Source: Oegoconia quadripuncta
Taxonomy: Eukaryota > Arthropoda > Insecta > Lepidoptera > Autostichidae
Assembly: GCA_949316235.1 (NCBI GenBank)
Contig: OX438747.1
Location: 2,852,501 to 2,916,500, forward strand
Length of the DNA stretch: 64,000 bases
Direction of reading: 5' to 3'
Shown here: one piece after another, positions 1 through 12,100 of the stretch
Numbering within the stretch: the first letter of the stretch is position 1
How the letters are laid out: the number at the start of each line of letters is the position of its first letter
Notes under the pieces: model-generated
The model's database searches: none
What the model was told of the DNA's origin: nothing
What the model saw: the letters and a program-made list of their open reading frames with translations, nothing else
Translations under genes and position numbers: made by a program

Positions 1-151
1 TAAACATAATAATATGATGCTGAACGTAGCAGTGGACGTCCTGTGGCTGATATGATGTTATACCTAGGTGATTATTATGTTTAAAATTTCGAGGATTTCC
101 TAAATTTTTAAATGGTGTTATTTAATTTTAATCTGACCATTTGTACCGCAG

Positions 152-3100
152 CCATGTTGCCGCGCGTCAGGGCCACTACGCCTGCGTGGTTATTCTGCTC
201 GCCAGAGGGGCGCGGGTATGTACTCATCTAATATTACAATAAATCACCCTTACAACTTTATATTGACCGACTCGCAAAAGAAGGGGGGTGGATCTCAATA
301 CGTCACATTATATGTTTTTTTATACATAACGGGTTCGCTCTTGACCTCAATCACGCCATGTTAAGTGACGATGAAGCCAAAGGTGGAAGCGTACTGACCC
401 GGAAACCCCTTATTATTTGGGGAAGTGGCTATCTTATCTCTGACAACCGGATCACAATTGCTGTTTGGCGTCAGACTTTGATGGTGTTGGTCAGGCGGAC
501 ACTTTTAAAAATGCTCTACCACCAAACCGAGTACTAAGTGTGTATGTTTGTTTTATTAATCTGTCTGAGTGCATCTCTTGTGTTTTGTAGCGTGATGCAC
601 ATTCAATCTATATCAAGCGCAGTTCTCTAAAACTACCCTTTTGTCTAGACTGATATTTTAGGGAACTGCAAACGGTAACTTAAGTAGTCAGCATGCTACG
701 TATAATAGAGCCCTGTAAGCATAGATTTATATATTACTGCGTATGGAGCGGGTCGTTGAAACAATCAAAAAGGCACCACTGCATTGGTGTTAAAACGGGA
801 GTTTGGAACCAATGGGAACTCAATCTCACACCGACTTTATGCGTGAACTGTCGCATCAAATGCTGATTTATTATGTAAAAAAAATGTATCACTTACCACA
901 GTAAAGTGACCAAAAAACAGTCGAGTATCTTTTAAGTCGTCGGTTAAGAACGTCGGCGGCTCAGCGGTTAAGACGCGGTCTCCCAATTTGGGAGATCCGG
1001 GTTCGATTCCCAGGTAGGCCATGTACCAATGAGTTTTTAAGTTTAATTTAATTACTTATGTGCATTTATCCGACTGCTCTCTTAAACAGTGAAGGAAAAC
1101 ATCGTGAGGAAACCTGCAAGCCTGAGAAATAAAAATTCAAAGGCATGTGAATGTCCCCAATCCGCGTTGGGCCACCATGGTGGACTATGGTCCATACTCC
1201 CTCATTATACGAGAGAAGGCCTATATCCCTGCAGTGGAATGTTTACGGGCTGATGATGATGATCTTTTAAGTATAACAAACAATGTGTTACTCGAAAAAT
1301 TCAATATTTTATTTTTTTTTGCACTTTTATGTGATCGATATATAGACTGTGAGCACAGACTAAAAAAAATGGTAGTGCGCTGTGGTTTTGGCCATTAATT
1401 CACAATAGTCCTAATAGTTCTCGATGATTCTTAGAGATGACTCTGTTTTATCTACTATCGAAAAGTCCGAAAAGAAAAAGTCCGAAAATGATTTGCCCGC
1501 GCGATCCTATTTATAGCAATGATTAATTTTGGAACCGACTGTACGAGCGCCATGTGATTACAGACAGATGTGGAGAACTCCGCGGGCGAGTTGCCGGTGG
1601 AGGTGTGCACGGGGAAGTGCCAGAGCGCCATCTCGCTCAATATGCAGATGTCCATCGCGGTGAGGGACAAAACGACGCGTCGTCGACTACTGACCAGGTT
1701 AGTCCCTTTTAACCCCCGACGCAAAAAGTGCTGTAAGTTCGAAACCTATGTTTGAACTGATAAATTGTTTTTTATTTTCGAGAGCTGGTGATTATTGCAT
1801 CTGTGGTTTAAAAAAAAAATTCTCTCTTTGATGTCCGATAGCAAGGCTATCATTTCATTTTTGTCATAGCATGGCGCAGTCGGTAGGATCTCAACTTATG
1901 GGGAATCGATTTCTTGTATTTGCCTTTTCTATTAATGTTGTTTTCTTTTTCTCTATATTAGCAGTTCATCTCGTCTCTTTGCAGCCAGTACTCATAATGC
2001 GTGTTTTACAGTGACATATCCCGCGGTCGCGAGGAGCACCCTGTGCCTTGCGTGAATGAAGTGGACGACACGCCCTTGCCGGAGGATTTTACGTACGTGA
2101 CGTCACACGTCACGCCCCAGCCCATCAGCATCGACACCACTATCGAGAGCTTGCAGGTGCGTTTTAATGGCACATGGCCATCTCGGCGGCGATATACATG
2201 CGTTCTTTCTTTCTTACTATGACTCGAGTTGCGCTAAATTGTGATAGCTGTGCAAATCTGATCATTATCATCGTTAATCTTCAACAGGAGAACGGGTAAA
2301 TACATGTAAAAAAAGTTCCATGCCATCATCAGCTATTTCTGCGAGTGATGTCTCTGTATTTTAGGGCACTTAGTAGTAATCTGTGCTTTAGTTTAATTTC
2401 CCCGTGTTTTACCGCGTGTTGTGTCATGCATATTAATATGTCAAACTTTATAATTGGCTTAATAAGTATGTAATTTAATTTTAAGTAATATATAAGGATA
2501 TGCTTTAAAGTTTGTTGAAAATAAATAAATAAATGTCCCAGCCTCCTGTCCGGGAGAGCGTATGTGTCATAATTCGCCACGCGGGCCAAGGCAGATTGAC
2601 GGATTTGTGCCGGGCTGGTGCCTACCTGACAGTGTTTTTAAGTTATCGACTTGGATTAATGGCTCCCTTCAATTGAATGTAACTGGGATCCATGTTTTTA
2701 CCGGCCCTGCGCGGGAACACTCTTATTAAAATGTATTGGTCACTTAACTTCGCTAATTGCATATGATTCATGATTCTGATGATAAAAGTCCTTTTTTAAT
2801 ATGGGTTTTACGGTTCCGGATCCTAGTCCTTTTGAGCTATACGAAGTGACAGCCGGAAAGTATTGCCGTAACTTTTTGGGGCTACAATACAATACAAATA
2901 CACTTTATTGCACAACAGATAAGAAAATACAGGGGCTACTATTTTGTTTCAAATTTTTTTTTGCTTTTTTCGTTTTAATTCACTACTTTCGCAGAAGGCA
3001 AAGGCATCTAAGCCCATACAACCATGTGTTATTTCTCATAATTCTTCAGTTTAGTGAAGTCAGTCTCAATCAATACAATTCATTCATCGTATACAGAGTC

Positions 3101-6100
3101 TAGTCACGGTCAAGTCATTCTTCAGTAAAGTGACAGAATGCTTTACGATAGATTTTGGCGGCTTCTTCTGGGAATCCGAAAGCTTCTCATTTCCCTTCAC
3201 TTGTACACTATTACTGATTTTCCTGCACAATATTCTGCCATTATTAAGCTTCAAAACTCTGAATACACAAATTATAACAAATAAAAACAAAATGCTGTGT
3301 TGTATCGGCACTCAAATAGAATAGAACCAGCCCATATCTTCCCGTGGGTCTCGTAAAAGGCGACTAAGCGACTTCCACCAAAACATCTATATATTTGCAC
3401 GTCTCAACGGCGATGGGCTCACCCCCTGTCACGTGTGCGTTTCTGTATACTTCTTAAGGTGAATCGTGGATGTTGTTTCAATCATTCATATCTTAATGTT
3501 TGGGTGCAATTGCTAATGTTTGGGATATCTCTGACCACCCCATTTGGGATAAAGGTGGCCTTATGTATGTAAAAACAAAAACGCAACATCACTCGCCGGG
3601 TTCCCGCAAAGTGTCCACTGTAGTACTGTAGTCCCGACCGGTTGCGCAGGGTTGCGCGTGCGCCGAGGGCGAGGGAGGGGGCGGGGGCGGGGGCGGGGAC
3701 TGCGCCGGCACGTGCGCGTGCTGCGTGCTGGGCGTGCGGCGCTGGTTCTCCCGCGGCCGCCTGCCGCCCGCCTTCCCGCACCACGACCCGCCCATGCTCT
3801 TCGAGTGCAACCAGACGTGCGCCTGCAACGCGGTCAGTACCACCCCCCACTAATCCTCATTGAACCCCATCAGCGTCGACACCACCAAGCTCATATGACG
3901 CTCATTTGACGACCTGTTTGGTGTAGTGGTTAGCAACTCTGGCCGTGCTGCTGCCGGCGTAACCGCAGTTGAGATCAGCGCTGTCGAGAACGTAGGTAAG
4001 GAAGGGAACTACACCCAACTGGGTTTTCGGACCGAGCTTGAGAGAGCGTCGTACTTTCTCGGAGTTCTAATTTTGTGATCAGTCATATTTCAAGATCGAC
4101 TTGAATGGTGTATTGGTTAACAACTCTGACTGCTTTACCAAAAGGTCCGCGGGTTCGAATCCCGCTAGGGGCATATGTTTGTGTGATGAATACGGACAAG
4201 TGTACCCGAGATATGGATGTTTTCATTTATAATAAGTATTTGTTTTAAAAAATATGTATTTATGTAGTATATCAACTATCTGGTATCCACAACACAAGCC
4301 TATAGTTGCTTAGTGTGGAACTAGATGGCGCGATGTGTATGTCTAAAGATTTGTACTTGATCTCAATCACACCTGATGTTAAGTGAAGATGAGGTCGAAG
4401 TTATAAAAACAAATATCTGTATGTTTCGTACATTCATATCATATCTCTCGATTTATCCTTTAGTCCTTATTACAGAATGTCACTCAAGCAGAGATATACT
4501 CAAGAATAGCGAGAAGTACTCAAAGGAGTCTCTGCCCCAATTTTGATAAAAACTAAAACTGCATCATTGGATTTTTAAACAATCAATATTTGTAGTCAGG
4601 AATCGAACCCGTTCAGTTTGAAAAATTATTACAACCATTCGATAGTGTCGCTAATAAGGAACGAATTCTAGAAAGTAACGACGTACAATTACTGCCACCA
4701 TGGCTCAATGTAAACAACATTGGGTTTTACGATTCGGAGGTCGCGGGTGCGATCCCCAGCGGGGTACATGTTTAAGTACTCTGTTTGGATGGTGGTAGGG
4801 CATTTTAAATGTCCGCCTGGCTAGCTACCACCATCTTATCTAAATCTGCCGCCAAGCAGCAATATTAATGGCATTGTTGTGTTCCGGTTGTCAGAGATAA
4901 GAAAGCCAGTCCCCCAAAAGTGTTGGGGTTTCCGGGTCAGTACGCTTCCACCTTCGACCTCATCTTCACTTAACATCAGGTGTGATTGAGGTCAAGTACG
5001 AATCCGTCGTGCATAAAAAAAAAATACAAACTCATCCGATATATTGAAATGATATAGTATAAGATCCGGCCATAGAAATATATACCCTCATCTGTTATTC
5101 GACTATAACAAAATTATTATGTTAGTTAATGAATATATTAATACATTGAAAATGGGTTGCCTAGCTAAATCGCGGGCCAAACGGTTAATTAATGTAAATC
5201 CAAATTAATTGTTTTTCAATTAACTTCCCCGATTTGTTATTTATAAAAATCGACCATTATCTGAAAGAACATAACATAAGGAACTGGAAAAATATAGGTT
5301 GCCTACTTTCCCTTCAGCCTAACTATGGAGTTGTCATGTATAAACATGCGAGCAAGCGTTATTAATATACCCTCATCAGTTATTTAATTGATTTTTTTTT
5401 TAAATTAAACGTTATTTTATTCTCTTTCTAACAGTATAAGGTTGCCTCAGTAAAAGTTTGTCACATGCACGGTTGCTGTGATTTTAGATGCGTCGTACAA
5501 GCGAGCTACATTGAATAAATACTGGATTTAAGTCAGATTAAATATTAAAAATGGTATCAAATACTTTTCACTCACATATTTATTTAATAACAATACATAA
5601 TTATAATTACATAAAAATTAGAAAATTTTTTTGTTTACATATTTTGATTCATGAATAGCAAAAATATTTTTTAATATCTATTAAAAAATTATATAAAAAT
5701 TTTTCTTTCTCCAAGTCGCTACAGGTTTAGTGTAATAAAATATTATGACCAAATTATTTCTTTTAACATTTAGTAACAATATTGGTTCACTATACAGGGC
5801 GTCCCAAAGTTATGGGACATGAAGGGGAAGTACCTTAAATATTGTAGATAGTGAATTTTGCTCAAAGAAGACTTTATGTTATTTTTAAAAGTTAGTAATT
5901 CTGCATTCATAGATTTTCTAAAAATTACTTGCTTCGGCTGGGAATCGAACCGACTTAAATGTGAAAAAAAAAACACCCTACTTTTATGATGCCAATCGAA
6001 AGAATAGCTAAAAAATAATAACTCTGCCTAAGTAACATAGTATTTTAAAAGAAAGGAACAACATAAAATGATTGAGTCAAAACAAAAAGCGATACGAGAA

Positions 6101-9100
6101 CGTAGGCGAGTTGCAAACAGAATTGTGCCATATCACATCGAGTGTTCACCATAAAATGATTAGAAAATCAACAGGCAGCGGGCTCATTAAAAGATTGGCG
6201 ATTTGCGTAAGACAAGAGGGATCACATTTTGAGCATTTAATTAATTAATTTACAAAAAAATACCTACTTAATTGACTACGGCAGTTTCATGTATGTTTTT
6301 TATTTGATTAAAATGATTAATTTCACGTTGTTCCTTTCTTTTAAAATACTATGTTACTTAGGCAGAGTTATTATTTTTTAGCTATTCTTTCGATTGGCAT
6401 CATAAAAGTAGGGTGTTTTTTTTTTCACATTTGAGTCGGTTCGATTCCCAGCCGAAGCAAATAATTTTTAGAAAATCTATGAATGCAGAATTACTAACTT
6501 TTAAAAATAACATAAAGTCTTCTTTGAGCAAAATTCACTATCTACGATATTTAAGGTACTTCCCCTTCATGTCCCATAACTTTGGGACGCCCTGTATGCA
6601 TTTGTTTAGTCACTCTCGTCCTTTACTCATGTCAGATGACCTGAATATTTTCTCTAAAAAGGCAGCAGGAAGATGTAATGCACTCTCTTGATGCCTCCGA
6701 TTCACCTTTCAACATAGTGAAGCTCAAACTGATAGGGTCATCTTATCTCTATTTGCACGAAGGTGGGTTTGAGTTGATTCAATTCATTTCGTTACGAAAG
6801 TTTGAGAGATTATTTAATTCGAGGTAGAATAAACCACGCATTGGTGTCGATTCGGATGTACACCGACTAAACTAAAACTAGTTTTAAAGTAGTACTGTCT
6901 CTTTCTCCCTGGAATAGTACGATGCGACGGCACCACGCCAAAACTGGTTTTAGTTTCGTTGGTGTACATCCGAATCGACACCATTGTTGCTTGTAATACA
7001 ACACTACAGAACTAAATAGTCATGAGTTGGCCACGAAAGGTTTTAAATCGATACAAGAAATTAAATGGAAAAAAAAGAATGAATTGTTTAGTGCACAATT
7101 TACGTCAATTCAATGTGGCTTCATGCAACAAATGCACGTTGTGTCAATCTAAGTCCTGAAGATTGTGGTTGGTTTTTGGATGGCTACTTGAAGCCAACGT
7201 GGTTTGAAGGGGACCCAACGCCCTTACAAGTGGAGGATATAGTCACCGAATCAAAAGAAGATAACGATGAACAATTCGATTTTGATATCAGTACTTCTGA
7301 CGAATCAGAAGCAGAATAAATTTTTAAAAAAATATTTTATTGGAAAATTTTTATATAATTTTTTAATAGATATTAAAAAATATTTTTGCTATTCATGAAT
7401 CAAAATATGTAAACAAAAAAATTTTCTAATTTTTATGTAATTATAATTATGTATTGTTATTAAATAAATATGTGAGTGAAAAGTATTTGATACCATTTTT
7501 AATATTTAATCTGACTTAAATCCAATATTTATTCAATGTAGCTCGCTTGTACGACGCATCTAAAATCACAGCAACCGTGCATGTGACAAACTTTTACTGA
7601 GGCAACCTTATACTGTTAGAAAGAGAATAAAATAACGTTTAATTAAAAAAAAAATCAATTAAATAACTGATGAGGGTATATTAATAACGCTTGCTCGCAT
7701 GTTTATACATGACAACTCCATAGTTAGGCTGAAGGGAAAGTAGGCAACCTATATTTTTCCAGTTCCTTATGTTATGTTCTTTCAGATAATGGTCGATTTT
7801 TATAAATAACAAATCGGGGAAGTTAATTGAAAAACAATTAATTTGGATTTACATTAATTAACCGTTTGGCCCGCGATTTAGCTAGGCAACCCATTTTCAA
7901 TGTATTAATATATTCATTAACTAACATAATAATTTTGTTATAGTCGAATAACAGATGAGGGTATATATTTCTATGGCCGGATCTTATACTAATAGCTATA
8001 CGATAGCCATATTGCAACAGTACGTTTATATATTTATAGCCTTCTGTTACCACCAAATATTTATAAATTCCATGTCTGTAATTTGTAGAAAAAGTGCACC
8101 AACAGCGTAATAACGCAACTATCCCAGCGCGGGTCGCTGTTCATACGCGCGGAGGTGTTCCGCTGCGGCTCGGCCCGCGGCTGGGGGCTCCGCGCGGCCG
8201 CCAGGGTGCCGCGTGGCAGCCCCGTGGCCACCTACTGCGGGGAGCTGCTCACCCTGGCGGCAGCAGACACCCGCCCCGCCGACCAGTATATGTTCGCGCT
8301 GGACATCAAACCTGACCTGCTCGCGGTGAGTCTGTCTTAGCTACTGACACATGCTCGCTCGGTATATCGAACCAGGATCTGCTCGCGGTGGGACTGTGAG
8401 CTGCTGATCTCGCCCCGCCGACCAGTGCATATTCGCGCTGAACATCAAGCCAGGACCTGCTCAAAGTTGACAGGGGGTCACGTGTGCGTTTCGGTATATT
8501 TGAAAGGAGAACCGTGGATGTTTAATCATCAACTTATGGGATAACATCTGACCACTCCATTTGGGATAAAGGTCGTGACTTCGATGTATATTATTTTTTT
8601 TTCCTTGTGTTGTCGAATCACAAATTGAAAAACATTTTTTTTTTATGATTGGATTCGCGTTTGACCACAATCTCACCTGATGGAAAGTGACGATGTGGTC
8701 GAAGATGAAGCACGCGGTCTCAGTAAATGCCTATTCACTCTGCTCTTGAAGATCCCAAGGTTATAGGATGCAGGAAAGACTGACGCCGGAAGGGAGTTCC
8801 ATACCTTGGCTGTTCGGATGATGAATGAAGAATCGAACTTCTTAGTGCGAACGTTCGGTATATTAACTATATACGGGTGGAATCCCTCCCCACGCCTAGT
8901 GGTCCGAAGATGGAAGGGCGACGGTGGAATAAGATTATGTAATTCCAACGCACACTCCCCGAAATGCATCCTGTAAAAAACTGAGAGACAGGCGACTTTG
9001 CGACGGTGTTCAAGGCTCTGCAATTTAGCAGTCATTTATTTAAATATAGCAATCCCTGAGTTTCTTGCTCGTTCCTCTGTAGGGAGTCGGCCTTGTGAAT

Positions 9101-12100
9101 GAGTGGTAATTGTATGTCATGACTTCAGAGGACGGAGTGTAAGTTTTGTTTCGACTTAACTTTACTACCGCGTTCACGTTTACGTGAAGATTTGTATGAA
9201 GAAATGTGCAGCGCCTCGAGCGGATAGTTTGCCAAACATTTTTTTTCATATGTACTTTTTTCGTAAACGCGAACGCGATGGTAAAGTTAAAAACGAGGCA
9301 AAACTCGCACTTGGCACACTGATGTTATTTTGATTACTTACTTTTTTTTAATGTCATTCTTTCCATTATCAGCAATGCCCGGATAAGACTGTGCTGTGCG
9401 TGGACGCGGCGCAGTACGGCGGCGCGGCCCGCTTCATCAACCACAGCTGCCGCCCCAACCTGGCGCCGGTCAGGGTGTTCACGGCCACCAGGGACCTGCG
9501 GGCGCCCACCATCGCGCTCTTCGCCATCAGGGACCTGGCGCCTGGGGACGAGCTCACGTGAGTCATATGACGCTAGCGAAGTAGGTGTGACAGTGGGATA
9601 GTTGTATATTTGAACGAAATATACAACTACGTTGTGTACTATGTATACATATACAACGTATTTCGCTGTTGAGTACCCAATATGAGAGTCATTATTGATT
9701 TAATGTGTACATTCTTCATATACATCAAATTTAACTCAATAACTGGTTATTTTATGTGTGTCACTTGAGTCCATTAGTACATAAAAGATATATGTACGGT
9801 CTACCAGATAGCATTTTTGTATGGATTGGAATCCCACGATTGAAAACAATGGTTGCTTGGTCAACGTGCGGTGGACTGTACATAACTGCAGGCTGTGGCT
9901 GAAAATCAGCGGCCGCTGGTTCCCAGCGACCATATGCTGAGCTACAGACCTTTTCGTCATAATTACAAAGTAATTTTATATTTTAGTTTTTACTGTTTTC
10001 TTGACAAATAAAGATTTTTGTTATTATTATTGTTATCAAGGACATAAACTGTCATGTTACGGGTGCTATATCAAACAGAGAAAAACGGTTTATTGAATGA
10101 CATTTAGGTTAAATTTTCTTAGTCTTATGGCATTTAAATCTAATTTGAAATTAAGAAATAAATTAAAAGGATGTTTTATTCGTCTCATCACATTGGTTAT
10201 AAATAAAGCAATTTTTAATTTAGAATAAAACTGATTCATCTCAATCTTGATCAGGTGAGATTGTAGTCAAACGCGAAACCTGTTTTTAATAAAAAAAAAA
10301 AAAAACCACGCCAGCCTGAGGATCTATTACGTAAGTCAATCGATGAGTCCATCGTAAACGATTATTACGATCATCGACGTCAAACTCGCGAAATCTTATT
10401 ACGCATTTCAAACGATTACGAATGCGAGAGTCATCGATACGATTGACGATGAATGAATGATCTCTCATACAAAAGTAATGACATCGGCATTACCTATGCA
10501 CATCGTATACGATTCAAACGTTATCGATAAAGGTGAGTCGGGGTTTACCCCAATCGTATTCGTATTCACTATAGGTACTAAGAATTCTTATGATTCTTTT
10601 GTTATTGCAAAAAAATATTATTTCAAAAACGTGTTTTACGTTTATTAGTTAAGCTAGTACTCCTACTAATAATTTGTAGAACAAATACCTTTTCCAAAAA
10701 GTGAATATTTCGACAAATAACCTACTATTATAAAATTATTTTTATTACATGATGATGTATGAGTCATGTAGATGATCGAAGCATGTATCAAACAATATTT
10801 TTAATGGTTCCTACGTAATTTTCCAGAAATTTCTCCGAAATGATAATTAAAGAAGTACAATATTGTTTCATGTAAAATGTTGTTTAATGTTTTACTTTAA
10901 CTTGAAAACTTGTTGTTCTTATTACGTAAAAAATGTAGTAACACGATTAGCAATAAAAACACTATGGGTTCTTTTACAAATTTTATTGGCTTTGATTCCC
11001 CGATAAATTCCCGATTTAAATTATTCCTCACTCTCTATTTTCCCACAAATCGAGGAATTTTTTCGTAATTGGCAGCACTGCATGTACAAATTTGGTAGGT
11101 TAGAAATTATGTAATGCAAAAATAGAGTGAGATAATGTTATTCTGGGTATAAGGGCATCTCTTTCTATTGCGCTCTTTTAGCCCAAGGTGTTAACGAAAA
11201 AAGTACACAATAGCGCCGTCTAGTGTCGAGTAGCAATACTTTTGGACAATTCCAATATCATTCATTCATTGTATACGAGTGTCAAACGACGACATACGTA
11301 ATGCAGTAACTTTTATACGAGTGGTCGATGATCGTAAACGATGGCCGATGGCCGATTGAAACGTTTAAATTTACGTAATAGGCCCTCTGGTGCTGATTTC
11401 GAATCGAGAACTTCTTTCCTATCAATAAGGTTCCTGGGCTGTGATTCTCACGCGTTCGAGATTTATATGTCGATTGACATTGGTATGTCAATCTCTTTCA
11501 CACTTATATGCGTGTGCAAATGTGACAAACCTATTGATGGTTATCGACAGGAAATGTCGAGTGCACTAGAAACGGGTCCCAGTTGATATACAAAATCTTC
11601 ATTTCAATAAATTTAAAGATACTATAAAACAGAAATTTATTAAGAAAGCGTATTATAAAATATCAGATTATTTATATGATAACCATCCCTGGATTTAACC
11701 AGCTCGTTCGCATGCCAGGCTATTTCGCAATTAATGTGATAATATTGTTGGTCGAGGACAGGGGGTTCCGTAAATAAGACTCGTTGTCTATAGTGATGTT
11801 GCACGAACAAGGCCCTTTAATTGATAACAAGCCTATGTATAATATTGGCATCGGCGCTGACTAAGCGATATGCGTTTATGTTGCAATAAACCATTACGCT
11901 ACAGTTAAACACCGAAATAAGGCAAGGTTATCAATATACTATATTAATAATTTTTGTCATATAAAAACCTGTTTTTAAAGAGCGACCCCTTGTGTTTCTT
12001 ACTTGTTCTTCTCAGGGGAAAATTGCTTTTTGAACAAGCAGTTGCTTAAAAAATGTAAAATTTTATTTTAAGTGTACCCTGTGCACCTACAAAAAAAAAG

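Larger units (their letters stand above)
216..1563 (+). other. G9a intron 152-215 to 1564: SINE fragments
   Basis: The intron holds an antisense SINE-C fragment (about 325-535) and a full SINE-D (935-1275), which are listed separately. Bases 540-935 show no gene or recognisable repeat. The very start of the window (about 28-60) carries a short repeat, GTGGACGTCCTGTGGCTG, that recurs at about 63538-63556 and belongs to a dispersed family. Confidence 0.6.
5055..7991. mobile_element. Foldback DNA transposon with 650-bp terminal inverted repeats, TA target
   Basis: Bases 5055-5704 are repeated in reverse complement at 7344-7991 with only scattered differences. The outer ends read TAGTATAAGATCCGGCC and GGCCGGATCTTATACTA, which fits a TA target duplication flanking GTATAAGATCC. 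The interior carries two younger insertions (5793-6596 and 6842-6983) and one short open frame at 7113-7319. No complete transposase is visible, so the element is non-autonomous. It lies in the G9a intron before the SET exon. TA targets are typical of the Tc1/mariner and related superfamilies, but the superfamily here is not determined. Confidence 0.8.

Noticed and set aside
3642..3909. Overlapping arginine/alanine-rich frames on both strands
   Set aside because: These are mirror readings of the GC-rich G9a pre-SET exon in wrong frames.
5770..6691. Two near-identical small proteins (MFFFSHLSRFDSQPKQ...)
   Set aside because: They are the two inverted arms of one palindromic MITE.
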